DNA of 64,000 nucleotides, taken from contig CM067576.1 in assembly GCA_034336665.1 (NCBI GenBank), positions 18,328,658 to 18,392,657 of the forward strand. Reading direction: 5' to 3'. The number at the start of each line of letters is the position of its first letter. Position 1 is the stretch's first letter. This DNA is from Luscinia megarhynchos. Its lineage: Eukaryota; Chordata; Aves; Passeriformes; Turdidae. Below are positions 10,060-21,735 of the stretch, one piece after another. The notes beneath the pieces were generated by a model. That model was given only the letters and a program-made list of their open reading frames with translations. It did not search any database and was not told the origin of the DNA. The translations under genes and the position numbers were made by a program.

Positions 10060-10320
10060 CGCCTCCGAGTTCTGCCGCAGCCTCACCGGGCTCCGGCCGC
10101 TGCCGCCCCTTCCCGGCCGCACATGCGCTCCCACAATGGCACCTTTGGCCCCGGGGCCGCGCTTGTCCCCGCTCTGCCCAATCAGCGCGCGAGAACGAGG
10201 TAAGACGGCAAAATCAGCCAGTCGCAGCGAGGAGCTGGCTCTGCACACGGCACGAACTCCCATTTCTTTTCCTGAGCTCCGCTATTTTTCAGCCTGAGGA
10301 GCGGCTCCCGGGCTGGACCC
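10060..10320 (-). repeat. Right inner arm of the first palindrome
   Basis: This is the reverse-complement partner of 9490-9790. It carries the same ordered landmarks, including GCCCAATCAGCGCGC and AATCAGCCAGTCGCAG as CCAAT-containing sequences on the plus strand. The two arms differ at many positions, so the duplication is not recent or the copies come from different elements. Confidence 0.75.
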
Positions 10321-10440
10321 GGCCCGAGCATCGGGCATAGGAACCGCTGCTGCCCTGAACCGCCGGGAGCTCGGAGTGAGCAGGAGCTGCGGCTGGGAGC
10401 TGGGGTGAGTCCAGGGTGGAGCCAGGACCGCCTGAGTCCC

Positions 10441-11449
10441 CGGCAGGAGCCAGCGCAAGGGATGTTTAAGAGAGGCCCCGGGCTGTGCGGAAAATTCATG
10501 TCGCCAGACTTTGTGTACACAAAGGAGACAGAGAAGTCCTGTAAAATTGACTTTATTCGTGAACAAGGAGGCTGTGGGCATTTGCCATGCGGTCTCTAAA
10601 CGCCTCCTTTTATCGTCATTTTCCGGCTGCATCTCCTCTCCTTTCCCAAGAAAAGGAAAGGTACTTGGAAGGTTCAGATTTTCCGTCTGTTGCATGTCCT
10701 CCTTAATATGCACCCCTCCTTTAGTATAACATCCGATTTTCAGGGCTCTGTTAAATGTTCCTTCTTTTCTAGGTTCACAAATTGAGCAGGATCTTGGCTG
10801 AGCAGCAGTCTGTGTCAATTAGTAACATTTTCTGAAACTGCTCCCATTGCTTTCTCATATACAAGTCCCTGGCCTGAACTCCAAGCAGATTCACGCGTTG
10901 ACTCTGTTTGTTCTTCCTGTGTCCTCTTTGGTTTTGGGATTATTCTCAGTGCCGTCATTGCCTGTCCTTTTGTAGCCGTTTCTGGATCAGGAGGCCTGGC
11001 TGCCACCTGTGTCCCCTTGCTCAGCTGCTGAATGAGCTGCACTCAGCAAGGTGTCGTGCATGGGAAAAAGATGAGAGTTGCTGCAGCACATCAGAGGAGG
11101 AACAACATTCGTTTAAGCCATGGAACCACGAAAACGTGTCCCGTTTCCATCCATTCTACATTTGGACTGGAATATGATCTACTTTCTTACTTCCTTTTTT
11201 ATCTGTTTCACCACTTTCGGTTATCATCTATTTGCATACTGCACCTTGAGTCATTTAATTTTCCAGAAATTTTACCTTCTTGTTTGGCGTGGTTGGGTTG
11301 ACAGAAAGGCCAGGAGCTGGATTTGTCTGGTTGGTTATTATTTCGAGGATGTCTGGTGATCTAATTCTGTAATTCAGATGATAAATGGGTACTTTGCCCC
11401 AGCAGTGTTGATTTATATTTCTATGTTTTCTCTCCTGTCTCCCTGGAAC
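10441..11449 (-). pseudogene. Retroelement-derived minus-strand segment
   Basis: It has no counterpart on the left side of the palindrome. The part at 10728-10826 matches 4796-4915 in inverse, linking it to the gammaretrovirus-like family. On the minus strand an open stretch (11042-10815) reads as a basic, glutamine- and threonine-rich peptide and a second open frame follows (10818-10282), but I cannot assign either to a Gag or Env domain. AATAAA on the minus strand near 10553 could be a polyadenylation signal. 11050-11449 shows nothing recognisable. Confidence 0.45.
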
Positions 11450-12541
11450 TGATGCTTCACTTCCAGAGTGGTCATTGGATGACTCAGATATGGCCCCCCC
11501 CCATCACAATCTGCTTTTAACTTGATATCTTTTGTGTTAGAGGGTCAAGGAATTATTTGATTCTGGCCAAGCTGTGTGACAGAAATAATTTCATCCACTC
11601 ATCGCCCCTGTGTGCAGAGACAATCATTCAATGGTATGTGAAGTTTTACTGGATTTTTCCTTAACTTTATACAGTCTGAACCCATTGAAATCCCTTCCTT
11701 TATTGTTCATTACTTCCAAGTTGTGTAGTTCTTAATATTTCCTCTCCTATCAGACCCGGATTTCTCCTCCTCTGATGTTAATTAGGACCCACTCCTGGAT
11801 TTCCTTCTCATCTTTTTCTATATCAGGTGTCTCCAATTGTTCCCAGGAACAGTGTCTAGGGTGGGTGTTCCTTGATGTTTGCTGATGGTCGTTGATGTTT
11901 TGTTAATGGTTGTTATCTTATGGGGATCTTTTGGGCCATTCCCAGTCTTGAGATGTTCACCTCATTTTTTTTCTGTGGTGTAACATCTCTTTAAAAAAAC
12001 TTTTATAATTTCTTTTCCCAAAAGCAAGGCAAATCAAGCCTGAGTAGAGAAATAAGGTTTTTCAAAAATTTAAACTAGATATATTTTCCAAAAGCAGCCT
12101 TTTTTTGTTTTTTCCTGTGATTTTCTAATCATGCCTCACCCTGTGTGTGAGTGTAATTGGGAGCCAGAGTGGAATTTTGCCGTTGTGTTCCCCAGCAGCT
12201 GTGGCAGTGCAGGCACAGAAAGCAGCCAAGCTGCAGCAGTGGCAGCAAGGATTGGCCCCAGTGGCTGGAGGTGCCAAAGGAGGGTGCCCAGGCAGAGGAT
12301 TTGAGCAGAGGATGTGTGGGCAGGCCCAGGGGCTTCCCCCGATGTGGAGCCCTGGCTGCTGCTGCGTTGCCTTCAGTGCAGGCTCAGTGGGGCCTCCCGT
12401 GCTGCTGCTGCAGCCGGGAAGTGCAAATCTGCGGGATTGAGAGCCCCTGAGGCCAGGGTGAGGTCCCCGTGCTGAGCTTGCTGGGGCTGTTTCGTGCTCA
12501 GGGACATTTGAATGGCCACGGCACTTGGCCATCAGTGGTTC
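11450..12541 (-). repeat. Right outer arm of large inverted repeat (1.1 kb)
   Basis: This is the reverse complement of 7768-8860 with small indels, so in minus orientation it again runs from the integrase C-terminal domain through the 3' part of the gammaretrovirus-like element. Its outer end, at the TCAGTGGTTC near 12541, changes abruptly into satellite sequence. The retroviral copy is therefore truncated at exactly the satellite junction. Confidence 0.88.
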
Positions 12542-13347
12542 AATTTATGCTGGACTTTTTCCTGATGTTTTCCCAATAATGCTTGGAATTTTGCCCGGTT
12601 TGGGCTGTTTCAGTGTCGATTTTAGGACTATTTCTGGCCATTTTCATATGGATTTTTGAGGGGATTTTTTGTTTCTTAGTGCCAATTTTGTTAGGCTGAT
12701 TTTTCCCTAGATTTTTCCCGGATGTTTTCCCAATAATGCTTGGAATTTTGACCGGTTTTGGGCTGTTTCAGTGTCGATTTTAGGACTATTTCTGGCCATT
12801 TTCATATGGATTTTGAGGGGATTTTTGTTTCTTAGTGCCAATTTTGTTAGGCTGATTTTCCCTGGATTTTTCCTCATGCTATCCCCATCGATCCTTGGTA
12901 TTTTGGCAGATTGTAGATGGTTTTGTACAGATTCCTGGAGATTTTGGGCCATTTTTGCGCCATTTTAGGGGGTTTTGGGCCATTTTAAGTCTCATTTCCT
13001 TTGGAAAGTTTGCCCCTGTTATTTTCCACTTTTTTCCTCAGAAATCCCCAGGTCACTCACTGGGGTTTTGGGGCCAGATATTAGGAGCTTTTCTGGCCAT
13101 TCTTTGTGCAATTTTCTGGGGGATTTCTGTGTTTCTCAGTGCGAATTGGAAAGGATGTTTTCCCTGTTTTAAAGGCAGAGTTTTTCCTGGGTTTTCCAGA
13201 TGTTTTCCCCAATAATGCCTGCAATTTTTGCTAGCTTTGGGGTGTTCCAGTGCAACTTTTGGCAATGTTGGGCCCATTTTGCCTTTGATTCTTAGGGGAT
13301 TTTTTCCTTTCTTAGTGCCAATTGTCAGGGACTTTTCTGGTTTGTTA
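12542..13347 (+). repeat. Satellite block, same family and orientation as 36-64 kb
   Basis: It starts CAATTTATGCTGGA and runs through the same ordered landmarks as the main array: AATAATGCTTGGAATTTTG, GGCTGTTTCAGTGTCGATTTT, GGCCATTTTCATATGGATTTT, CCATCGATCCTTGGTATTTTGG, GCAGATATTAGGAG-type sequence and CCTGCAATTTTTGCTAGC. A sub-unit (about 12545-12720) is immediately repeated at 12721-12890. The array runs straight into the assembly gap. Confidence 0.93.
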
Positions 13348-13447
13348 NNNNNNNNNNNNNNNNNNNNNNNNNNNNNNNNNNNNNNNNNNNNNNNNNNNNN
13401 NNNNNNNNNNNNNNNNNNNNNNNNNNNNNNNNNNNNNNNNNNNNNNN
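13348..13447. other. Assembly gap (100 N)
   Basis: Exactly 100 N, the conventional size for a gap of unknown length. Satellite lies on the left and non-repetitive DNA on the right, so the true satellite length here is unknown and the join may not be physical. Confidence 0.99.
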
Positions 13448-15340
13448 TTGTAATTTTAATGTGCACATGAAGCTAAATGTAAACCACCTTTACATTAGAT
13501 TCCAGTGGCCTGCCTTCAAGAACCTCTGACTTTGCATCTATTATTTCCATAATTTTGTATCTTTCAGAGGAAGCAGCACGGTTCATTTGAACTGAGTCCT
13601 TCCTTAAGTATTAAGACAAAAAACAAATTGTGTGAGAGCTCTGCTAGCTGTGAATGCACGAAGTGAAGAATTGTGTTGCTATGGAAAGTGTACACTATTT
13701 AACTACATTTTAAGGAAAACAGCTAGTATATATGCTCATATATGAAGGTAAGTACCAAAATTTGAATTTTTCCTGTATTATATCAAATTCCCCATAGGTT
13801 TCATAATTGTATTTTTCTCTGTTCAGACTTCCCTGGCAGTGACATCTTCTGTGCTACGTGCTCGATTGGATAGCTTGGTTTGGGGAGATGCCTTTAGTTT
13901 ATGGCACACACAGGTCTCAAGAAAGTGTCCGGGTGTCCCTGTGCTCTGGCACCAGCTGAGGTGTGGAGCACTTCTCGGGCTGCCTCCAGATGTGATGAGC
14001 TGAAGTTAAAGCAGTGCCTTCTGCTAAGCAGCTGCTACGACTTGACGAGGAACAACTCGGCCTAATATAATAAACAGAAGCTTCTCCATTTCTTACTAAG
14101 ACCCAGAGTCTGATATAATGGGTTCTTCATCCTGCTGTGATCACTGAATCACAGGGTTAATTTCTACAAATGTCCCACTTTGTCTGCTTTATACCTGCCA
14201 GCTCCATGAGCCACGATATCCTGCTGCTCAACTTACTTGAGAAAAGCTGTCATGTCTTTGGAACAGGGTTCATCACTAACAAAAAAAACCTCAAAAGTGG
14301 CCCACTGATGTCTCTCTGATTCCCAAGTTATTTCAGATCTACAGCTGCCTTTTAGGTATATACCCTGCTTCTCCTTTGATTTCTGAGGGATCTTCTTTTA
14401 CCATTTTCAGGAATGAACTAGAAGAAGCAAGTCAAGGTTCAAGGGAAGGACTTGTGTTTCCTACTTCATCCAGGGTCATTTAATTTGAAAAGTTTTAGAC
14501 TTGGATTTTCAACAGTCTTTGGGCCAGACTTAAAAATCTCTTGGCACACTGTTGTTTTCAACATGCAAGTTTTTACACTCAAATTAGTCTCTTTCACTGA
14601 ATGTTAGTAAAAAATTAAATGGGTGAAGAGCCCTCCACTTAGTGTTTTTCCTTAATGAACATTCCATAGTGATCCAGAATAAAGAATTTGATTTGGATAC
14701 TCCTGGAAACTCCATGCCTTCCTTCTCCCCTTCCTTCCTTCAATGCAAGGAATACCAACATTTCTTATGTCATGATATCTGTTGCCAATGTGTTTGCTTG
14801 AAGATCATGCATTTAGTAATGTTATGTTAAAATCATCTGATATAGAATCACTTCCCAACTTCAAACCCCACATACTTAATTTTTGCCTCCAACTGCACCA
14901 CACCTGGACATCTTTTTCACCTATTTCCACTCTTCTAATTGACCGGTCCTTTCTCCCTTGGATCACTAATTTGGCCAAATAAGACTAAAAAACATGGTGA
15001 TCTAGTCTGTACATTTCATATTTCCCCATTTATTAGGTATCAAGACTTAATTCTGACATGTAATAAATAGTCTTTCAGCTTGAAGAAGCAGAGGACATGA
15101 ATTCAATTGAAACCAGTGCATTAATTTTGTCTTCAGAATTCCTCATGAACCGTTTCAAGTTTGGATCAACAATTAATGCATCAGTGACTTTAACAGACAG
15201 GGAAAAGATGATGATGAGCAAGCAAATAATGGCTTGCTTCAGCACACAGCAGACTGCAGTTTAAAAAGTGAATTTCATCACGTTTTGTAAGTTTTGAAGA
15301 AGCAAAGAGAGAATAAAAATCTTTAAATGTTTGGAAGTAT
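13448..15340. other. AT-moderate intergenic or intronic DNA, no gene seen
   Basis: No conserved domain, tRNA or tandem repeat was recognised on either strand. Open frames are under 70 codons and have no recognisable similarity. Confidence 0.5.
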
Positions 15341-15351
15341 CCTAGATAATT

Positions 15352-16090
15352 ATGCCAGTGAGAATCTACAGAGTATCCTGCTGTTGGGGGTTGAGTGTTT
15401 TTTTATTACTGTTTCAATTTAAAGAATTTTTGCCATTTATCATGCAAATGGAGCTGGCCGGGTTACATCCAGGACCTTTGACAACTCTGGACAAAAAAGG
15501 TAGGCGGGAGCTGGGCCTCCAGAGGGGCTCAAGTGTTTTCGGAGGGGGAACTCGTGTTTCTGGGGGAGCTCGGAGGAGGACACCCCGTCTGCAGCCACGT
15601 GGTCGAAGGCAGGAGAGCCAGACCCTCTGCGATCACCTGCCCTGCATCTGCCCCGCTACAGCCTCCTGCCTCTGAGGACACAGCTGATCACCGGGACACA
15701 AACAGCGAGCAAGGAGCTGCCCGCTCCAGCCTGTTCCCACCCGAGAACGGCATGGCCGCTGCCGCCACTTCCCGCCTCCGCTCCAGCCTGCTCTCTGTGG
15801 CTGTCGGTCTTTGTTCCGCCTGGAGCACTGGGACCGAGGGCAGAGAGAGAGTGTGCCCACAGCTAAAGAAAGGACTGGGACCGAGTTATTTGTTCTGTGT
15901 GTTGTTGGCAATTTTAACAACTGCTGTTGTTTCTGCTTGTACGGTTAGATATATTAGTAAAAGAGCTGTTATTCCTGCCCCCTTATCTCTGCCTCAGAGT
16001 CTTGGATTCAAACATTTATAATACTTGGGGGGAGTGGAATTAAGGTCTCTACTTCAAAGGAAAACTTCTGCCTTTATTGGCAGACACCCG
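15352..16090 (+). other. GC-rich open stretch, possible retroelement remnant
   Basis: One plus-strand frame is open at 15533-16021. It begins arginine- and proline-rich and ends with a plausible single membrane span (YLFCVLLAILTTAVVSACTV, about 15887-15946) followed by a basic IRYISKR-like stretch, a topology that an Env C-terminus or a small membrane protein could have. The following AATACTTGGGGGGAGTGG and CTTTATTGGCAGACACC resemble 3' ends of avian ERVs in my recollection, but no LTR boundary is definable. I do not recognise a gene. It could equally be an unrelated short exon or a chance ORF. Confidence 0.3.
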
Positions 16091-17075
16091 TCCTTAATGT
16101 TACATGTAGTTGTGGAGGTTTTTTATTAATTCATGGGTATATTTGTGGAAAGAACCGTAGGTAGAGGATGTTTTCTAACGCTTTGAAGGAATATTTACAT
16201 CTGATGTACATTCATGCTCTAAACTCTATGTGCTATGGAAAGAACACTAATGCTTAGATAGCATAGCTTCCTTGCAAAAACTCTTTTTTCCTAGTAATTT
16301 GCAACTTGTGCTCCGTTCTGCTTGGGTCAGCAGAGCAGTGCCACTCTGTCTCCAGCTGGAAATTGTCTTTCCATTTCTTCATCCTGTTCCAAAATCACCT
16401 TTAGTTCCTGCCTCCCACAGCTCTGCCCACTGACAAATAAGTGCAGCACCAGTTCATTGTCTCAATACCTGTGCATTATTTGATGCAATTCTGCAGAACC
16501 TAGTGGAGATGTGTGGGCTGTGCAAGTATTCGTGGATTTCTGTATTTTCACACCTACAGATTGCCAAAATTTAATAATGCCTCTTCTGCCTACTGCAAAG
16601 TGTTTAAATTACAAGAAAGTTCAAAAAACATCCCTAGAATTATTATCATAAAGGATTTCAATTCGCCACAACATTTTCTTAAAATGTGCACAATTTCATA
16701 GCAGAGGTACTGGGCTTCCACCTCGCACTGAAAAAGTTTAATTCAATGGATAAACCTAGAGGCTTGAAGAAAAGAATTGACCAGATGAAAGCCCCTCCAA
16801 ATACCATACAAGCCCCAATGAGAAAAGAAGTTATCAACAGTGATATTTCTTGATTGTTAAAGTTCAATACTAACTTCTTTTGACTTCTAAAACTTCCTAT
16901 ACTTTTTGGATCTAATCCTACATTTTTAACAAATAATCAACCACTCAGTTCTAACGTAAACTACTGTTCAATACTAACTTATATAATCCTAAAAACCTAA
17001 TATCAAATTTGAAATAAAAATCCAGATGTCACTGATTTGTACGGCTGAAGCAGATGGGTGGTGCCAGGACTCCAC
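16091..17075. other. No feature recognised
   Basis: AT-rich DNA downstream (minus strand) of the ELL-like stop codon. Part of it is presumably the 3' UTR of that gene, with several minus-strand A/T-rich candidates for a polyadenylation signal but none decisive. Confidence 0.4.
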
Positions 17076-17174
17076 TTACTGCTTGTCAAATTCAGATATT
17101 CTGCTCTGAATATGGGACAGCTTTTTGTGGAAGTACTGGCACCTGCTCTTCATTTCAGAGTAGCTGGGGCTACC
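17076..17174 (-). CDS. ELL-family gene, last coding exon (occludin/ELL domain end)
   Basis: It encodes 32 residues and a TAA stop, ending KLSHIQSRISEFDKQ. This matches the C-terminal helix of the occludin/ELL domain, where ELL proteins carry CEYLHNKLxHIKRLIxEFDQQ-like sequence; here CQYFHKKLSHI is conserved. ELL proteins stimulate elongation by RNA polymerase II within super elongation complexes in the nucleus. The exon starts after a good acceptor (CTTTCTCCTTTACAG, minus strand) in phase 0. Occludin and tricellulin share this domain, but the upstream exons here favour ELL or ELL2. The exon expected between this and 17786-17956 (the QILQEYxKIKK helix) was not found in the 611-bp interval. Confidence 0.8.
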   Translation of the reverse strand, partial: GSPSYSEMKSRCQYFHKKLSHIQSRISEFDKQ

Positions 17175-17785
17175 CTGTAAAGGAGAAAGCAAAAGAAAAT
17201 TAGGGCGTACAAACATTTCTGCAGAGCTTAGAATCTGATGTCCTTTGCTTTAAAAAAGTCTTGAGCTAGACTCAACAGTAACCATGGCCCTGCAGGTCTG
17301 GCTTCACACATATCTGTTGTAACTGCTGATAATCTGTTAGGATTCAATGAAGCAGTATCTTCAAAAAGAAAACAAGAAGAATGTTTTACTACAACCACAA
17401 AGTTAAATCTAGGTAAAACACAAAAAATACCGTCTGTTTGATTCTAGAGATTTTCTTCTCTCTGAGCCACCACTCTTCTGGGAGCTTTGCAAAAACAAAT
17501 CCCCAACTCCCAGCATCCCCCAAGATCTGCAATTAAGCCTCTCATTAGGAAACAAAGGAGCACATGCTCTAAGACTGCTTGGGACACACCTCACCTTACT
17601 GTTTGTTCACAGACAGCTCAAACAATGTTTTATGGGCAGGGTCTTGTAGAAATCAGACCCAGCCCAAGAAGTGTCTGAGCACATATTACAGTTCTGTAGT
17701 TTCCCTTTGTCTCACTGAGCAGCTCCAGGGAATCCAAAACATTGCTGTGAAGAAGCAGAGCCTTCATGGTTTCATCCTTCTTTAC

Positions 17786-17956
17786 CTGATAGGTTCAGAG
17801 CCTGGAATCAGACACTTCCATTGTTCATGAAACTCTATAAAATGCCTGTTGATCTTGTCAATCTGAAAATGTAAATTCCTGTATTCCTCATACTCTGCAT
17901 TGAAGTCATCCTTGTAGTGCTGGCATTGCTCCAAGGAGACTATGGCGATGTATTTT
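17786..17956 (-). CDS. ELL-family exon (occludin/ELL domain, first part)
   Basis: A 171-bp exon on the minus strand. The acceptor TTTTTTTCCATTAG precedes KYIAIVSLEQ, and the donor ATCAG|GTAAAG follows PGSEP. The reading KYIAIVSLEQCQHYKDDFNA then AEYEEYRNLH is the strongly conserved opening of the ELL/occludin domain. Some positions usually well conserved in ELL proteins differ (LDAQ-like region reads FHEQ; EQRQ reads EQCQ), suggesting relaxed constraint or a diverged paralogue. The exon ends in phase 2, whereas the last exon begins in phase 0. Direct splicing between them would create an early stop, so a middle exon is needed. Confidence 0.85.
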
Positions 17957-20900
17957 CTAATGGAAAAAAATAGATCATTTTTCTGTGAGTGAACTCTAAG
18001 AGAACATTCTAATGTGTGCTTATTCCATAAAGCACATGTGTTGTTTTACACCAACCACGTGGCAAATCCCAAACACAGACTCCCAAGGTTCGAGTTAGTG
18101 GCTCTGGGACCGACTTTTTTATATGCAAGTTCATGAGCTTTAAGAGGATGTAGTCACGTAACTCCAGAAATCTGCCACATTTCTATGACGCTTAGTTACT
18201 AATAGTTGACATTGTAGAGGTTTTCTTCATTAGCAAGTGGAGCACATTTAGAAAACATTGCCACTCATTTCAAGTATCAAAGGACCAACAAAGACCACAA
18301 CTTCAGGAAGAGAAGAAACACTGCTAAATTATATTCCCTTTCGATATAGGAAAAACTTTTAAATTTACATTTACTTTTGAAAACCCATCTGCAATACATT
18401 TTTGGCAGGGACTGCATTGATGGATTTGGTTACACAGAGTTGAACTTTTGAGCTACATTGATGTCTGCCTTTCTAACAGCAAAACAGAGTTCATGGCAAT
18501 ATTAGATTCTTCTAGAGGACAGCAGTCACAAAACTGAGCCTTGAACTGAGGCGCTTGTAATACGGCAACAAAAACAAGCTCTGTACTAGTCTGAAACTAC
18601 AACTACAAAAACCCCAAACTACATCAGCTCCTAAGGAGGGCAAAACTCATTAATGCTTAAAGACACTGATGGGAGAAAAATTTTCCTCATTCCCTTCTCC
18701 CTCAAGTCAACGTGAGTGAGTTTTACAAAGCTCATGATACAAATCCAAGATGAAGTGGCAATGAGAATAATAGACACCCCTTCCCAACACTAACATACCA
18801 ATGCTTTTGCTCCTCTGGGCCTGAATACCTGGTTCTTTTGAGTGACAAAAACTCCCTCCACATAGAAATAAATCCTTCAGAGCATCCTGAGAGTAATTGC
18901 TACAAGCAGTAAATCTTCAACACATTGAAATTCAGTACCAAGACAGAGAGCAGCTTGTGCTAGGGATGCATCCCAGGCCAGATACACCCGACTGCTGTAC
19001 TGGTTTGTTCTGAAAACAAACGGATGTCTCTCAATGTTTTGGAGGTATGAGAAAAGAAATAGCCTGGACTTCTGACATCTGCCCAGTGACACTTCCTAGC
19101 AAGAGTCCTAACATAGGCCTCACTCAGCTGCTCCCCTGCAGGGCCAGCCTTGCCCTCAGCCTTCCCACAGAGCATCCCTGGCTGTATCCAATATGACCAA
19201 GGGCCCTGCTGCGCCTGCTCCAAAGGCCACAGCTGCCCCAGAGCCCAAGGGCTGCAGGAGGCCTAGGTGCCAACATCACTGCTCTGACAGAAGCTGGCAG
19301 CCATTCCCAGTGTTTGATATCACACATACACAGTTCTCCGTCCCCTCCTGCACTGCAAATACGAGGTGGGGATGCAGCACCACTACTGCAGCTGACCCTG
19401 AGCAACTGCACTGCAGGAAGGGAGGGCCAGTCTGGGCCGAACCTACCTTGATGTTCATTTCAGCTCTTAGCCTTGGGGATCCAGCAAAACCTTCTCAATA
19501 TCATGCTTTCAAAAACTGGGAAGAGCTTCACATGGCGCCCCTCTGCAAGTGGTAAGGCTTAACTGCTATTTTACTCACCTCAAGTAGTCTGCTTGGGTGT
19601 TTGCTGCAGAGCATGTGGAAACAATGGAAGTATGTTTTCTTTTTCCTGCAGAAAAGCACAATTTTGACACAGTTCATCAAGAGAACTTTTAAAGGCCAAA
19701 AAATATCACTGGATGGCCTTGTAAAAGTACTTCAGAGATTTGTTCTCACGGTAAATTACTCGGAAAAACTGCAAAAATCAATAAAATGGGGCACACACAA
19801 CTTTATCTCAAGTAGCCAGTTCTGGACTTTAGAAAGAAGGCATGGCCACTTTATTCTACTGCACTACCATGGTGTAAATCTCAGCTCAGCTTTTCTGTTT
19901 TGAAGTCATGAGGTGGCATCTCCACAGCCATTCACGTCACGCGGCAGCAGATGCAGTTTCACAAAAGACAATAGCTTGAGATAGACAGAGGGGGAGAGAG
20001 AGAGACCAACATGGTGGTTCTAACAAGAAATAGAGAAAAAAGCTGGAGTTCTTCTCATGCCATGTTTTTATGGCCATTTCCTTGTCCATCCTAGAGGCTC
20101 AAAGTTCAGATGAAACAAAGTTTGGATGCAAAGTTTCTGCACTCTTGTCAGCAGGATAGTCACAGGATGTTCAATACAACCTGTAAGAACAGCTGTGCTG
20201 TGAGCATTTCATTTCCGAAAGAGCATTTGCTCTCATGGCTCAATTACACACAAAAGCTGCAGCCTAAACTCCAACTTGAAACACAGTCCAGATTTTGTAG
20301 CTTTTGGAGTTTCCATGAAAAGGCTGTGTTCAATGAACGATGATGGAATCATTGAGATTTTATCAACACACCTCAGCAAACCAGTCTGCAATAAATGTGT
20401 AATGGGTTTCTATCTTCCATATGCAGACTAGAAATTTTCTGCTGGTGGAAAAAGTGGTGCTTCAGACAACTGTCAGTTTACTGGAAATCAAAAAAAAAAA
20501 GAAAACATCCATTTTCTGTCTTTCTAATGACAGGCTCTTCATTTTTTCCAGGTTCTCCCAAGAGCAATCTATTTCATATTTCTTTCCTCTTGATTGGTTT
20601 TGCACTACAGAGGGAGAATTTCTAAAACTGAATGGAGTCTTAGATAAGGTTCCAGCAGCACAGATTGTGGCCTTTGCTGTTGTTGCCTTTGAAACAACAA
20701 GACTTACAATGTAATGCAATGGCAGAAAACAAAGTCTTGATTTTTCATGACCATTCAGCAAGGATAGTGGTAGAGCACCAAAACAGAGAAGGGTCTTCAT
20801 GTATCCAGTCCCCAGCTTCAAAGCTCCCTTTTCACACAGTGCAAGAGCACAATTAGCTATTTCAGAACACTGTCAAAGAAGGATATTCCCATGAGATAAG

Positions 20901-21410
20901 CCACCACAACAGGACTTTAAGAGAAGAAAAGCATTAAGCCTTGGCCTAACAGAAGTGAAGGAGGAATTAGGACACCAGACAAAAATTCTGCTGCAGAGAC
21001 TGTGTGTAAGGAAATGACAGCTCACATCCCTTCCAGCCCAAGATCTAAGAACATCTGTGACCATCTGTACCTGTAGGTACTCAAATCTTGGGCAGTATAA
21101 AGGTGATACCTCCAGAGCCACTTGGGCACCCCCACCACCAACAAGACCAAGGCTGAGGAAGGACTGGCCGGAAAACAGAGAACCCATGTGGTGGTGATAT
21201 CTTCACACTTAATGTTTCTCTCCTCTCCACATCCCACCAGTCTTTTCTTATTACTTTCCATCTCCCTGGTCTGCATTTACAGTTAATAACATCTGTACAA
21301 TTGAAAAGGATGTCACTTGTTGCCTAATTCAGGCAGAAGCGTCTCTTAATAACCAAATCTTTACACCACAGCTCTCGAGAGAGGGGTTAAGAAAAGCAGT
21401 GTATTAATAC
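17957..21410 (-). other. Intron-like interval of the ELL-family gene
   Basis: This separates the occludin-domain exon from the linker exon. At least one more coding exon is expected, since phase 1 leaves 21411 and one base completes a codon at 17956, but none was recognised. A candidate minus-strand donor lies near 19447 (CATCAAG|GTAGGT). A short A-run occurs at 20491-20502 and a GAGA microsatellite at about 19988-20004. Confidence 0.45.
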
Positions 21411-21735
21411 CTTCATCAAAATCCAAGGGATGTGACTGCTTCAGCCTTTCCAATTCATTTTTCTTCCCATTTGAATTGGGGATCTCCTTCTGCACCATGG
21501 CAGGCTCTGGGACACTAGAACTCTGGAACTTGTTCTGGTGCACCTCAGGGGTGCAGGGAGAAATGGAGCCAACCCTTGGAGACATGTTCCGAGTAAGAAG
21601 GGCAGTGGAAGGCAGCACCCAGGAAAAAGAGAGACCTCCAGCTGCTGGCTGGATGTGACTGGTGAGCTGCTGGTGACCAATTCGCCTCTTCTTGCCCATC
21701 ACAGGACTGGTGAAGTCAGAAGCCAGGGGCCGTTT
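21411..21735 (-). CDS. ELL-family exon (nuclear basic / linker region)
   Basis: A 325-bp exon on the minus strand. The acceptor TTGTTATTGTTGCAG is followed by KRPLASDFTSP then GKKRRIGHQQ and HIQPA, matching the QKR..DFIDP...KK.RISH....QPA segment of ELL and ELL2. The rest is serine- and proline-rich, as expected for the disordered middle of ELL, ending HPLDFDE before a donor at GAAG|GTATTA. It starts in phase 0, exactly compatible with the exon at 23008-23133. The lysine-rich SKKHK block usually seen between this exon and the occludin domain was not found in 17957-21410. Confidence 0.8.

Larger units (their letters stand above)
9480..10440. promoter_or_regulatory. CpG island at palindrome centre
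   Basis: The DNA is very GC- and CpG-rich across the inner arms and the roughly 270-bp spacer. The spacer contains GGCAGCGGCTCC direct repeats near 9857-9880. CCAAT boxes sit in each arm, oriented so that both arms would fire inward. No start codon context or splice site is shared convincingly between arms. The very long open frame on the minus strand (9190-10263) is attributed to composition. Confidence 0.55.

Noticed and set aside
9190..10263. 357-codon minus-strand open frame across the CpG core
   Set aside because: It spans both inner palindrome arms, the AGC repeat and LTR-like DNA, and equally open frames run on the plus strand. This is expected from GC-rich, stop-poor DNA.
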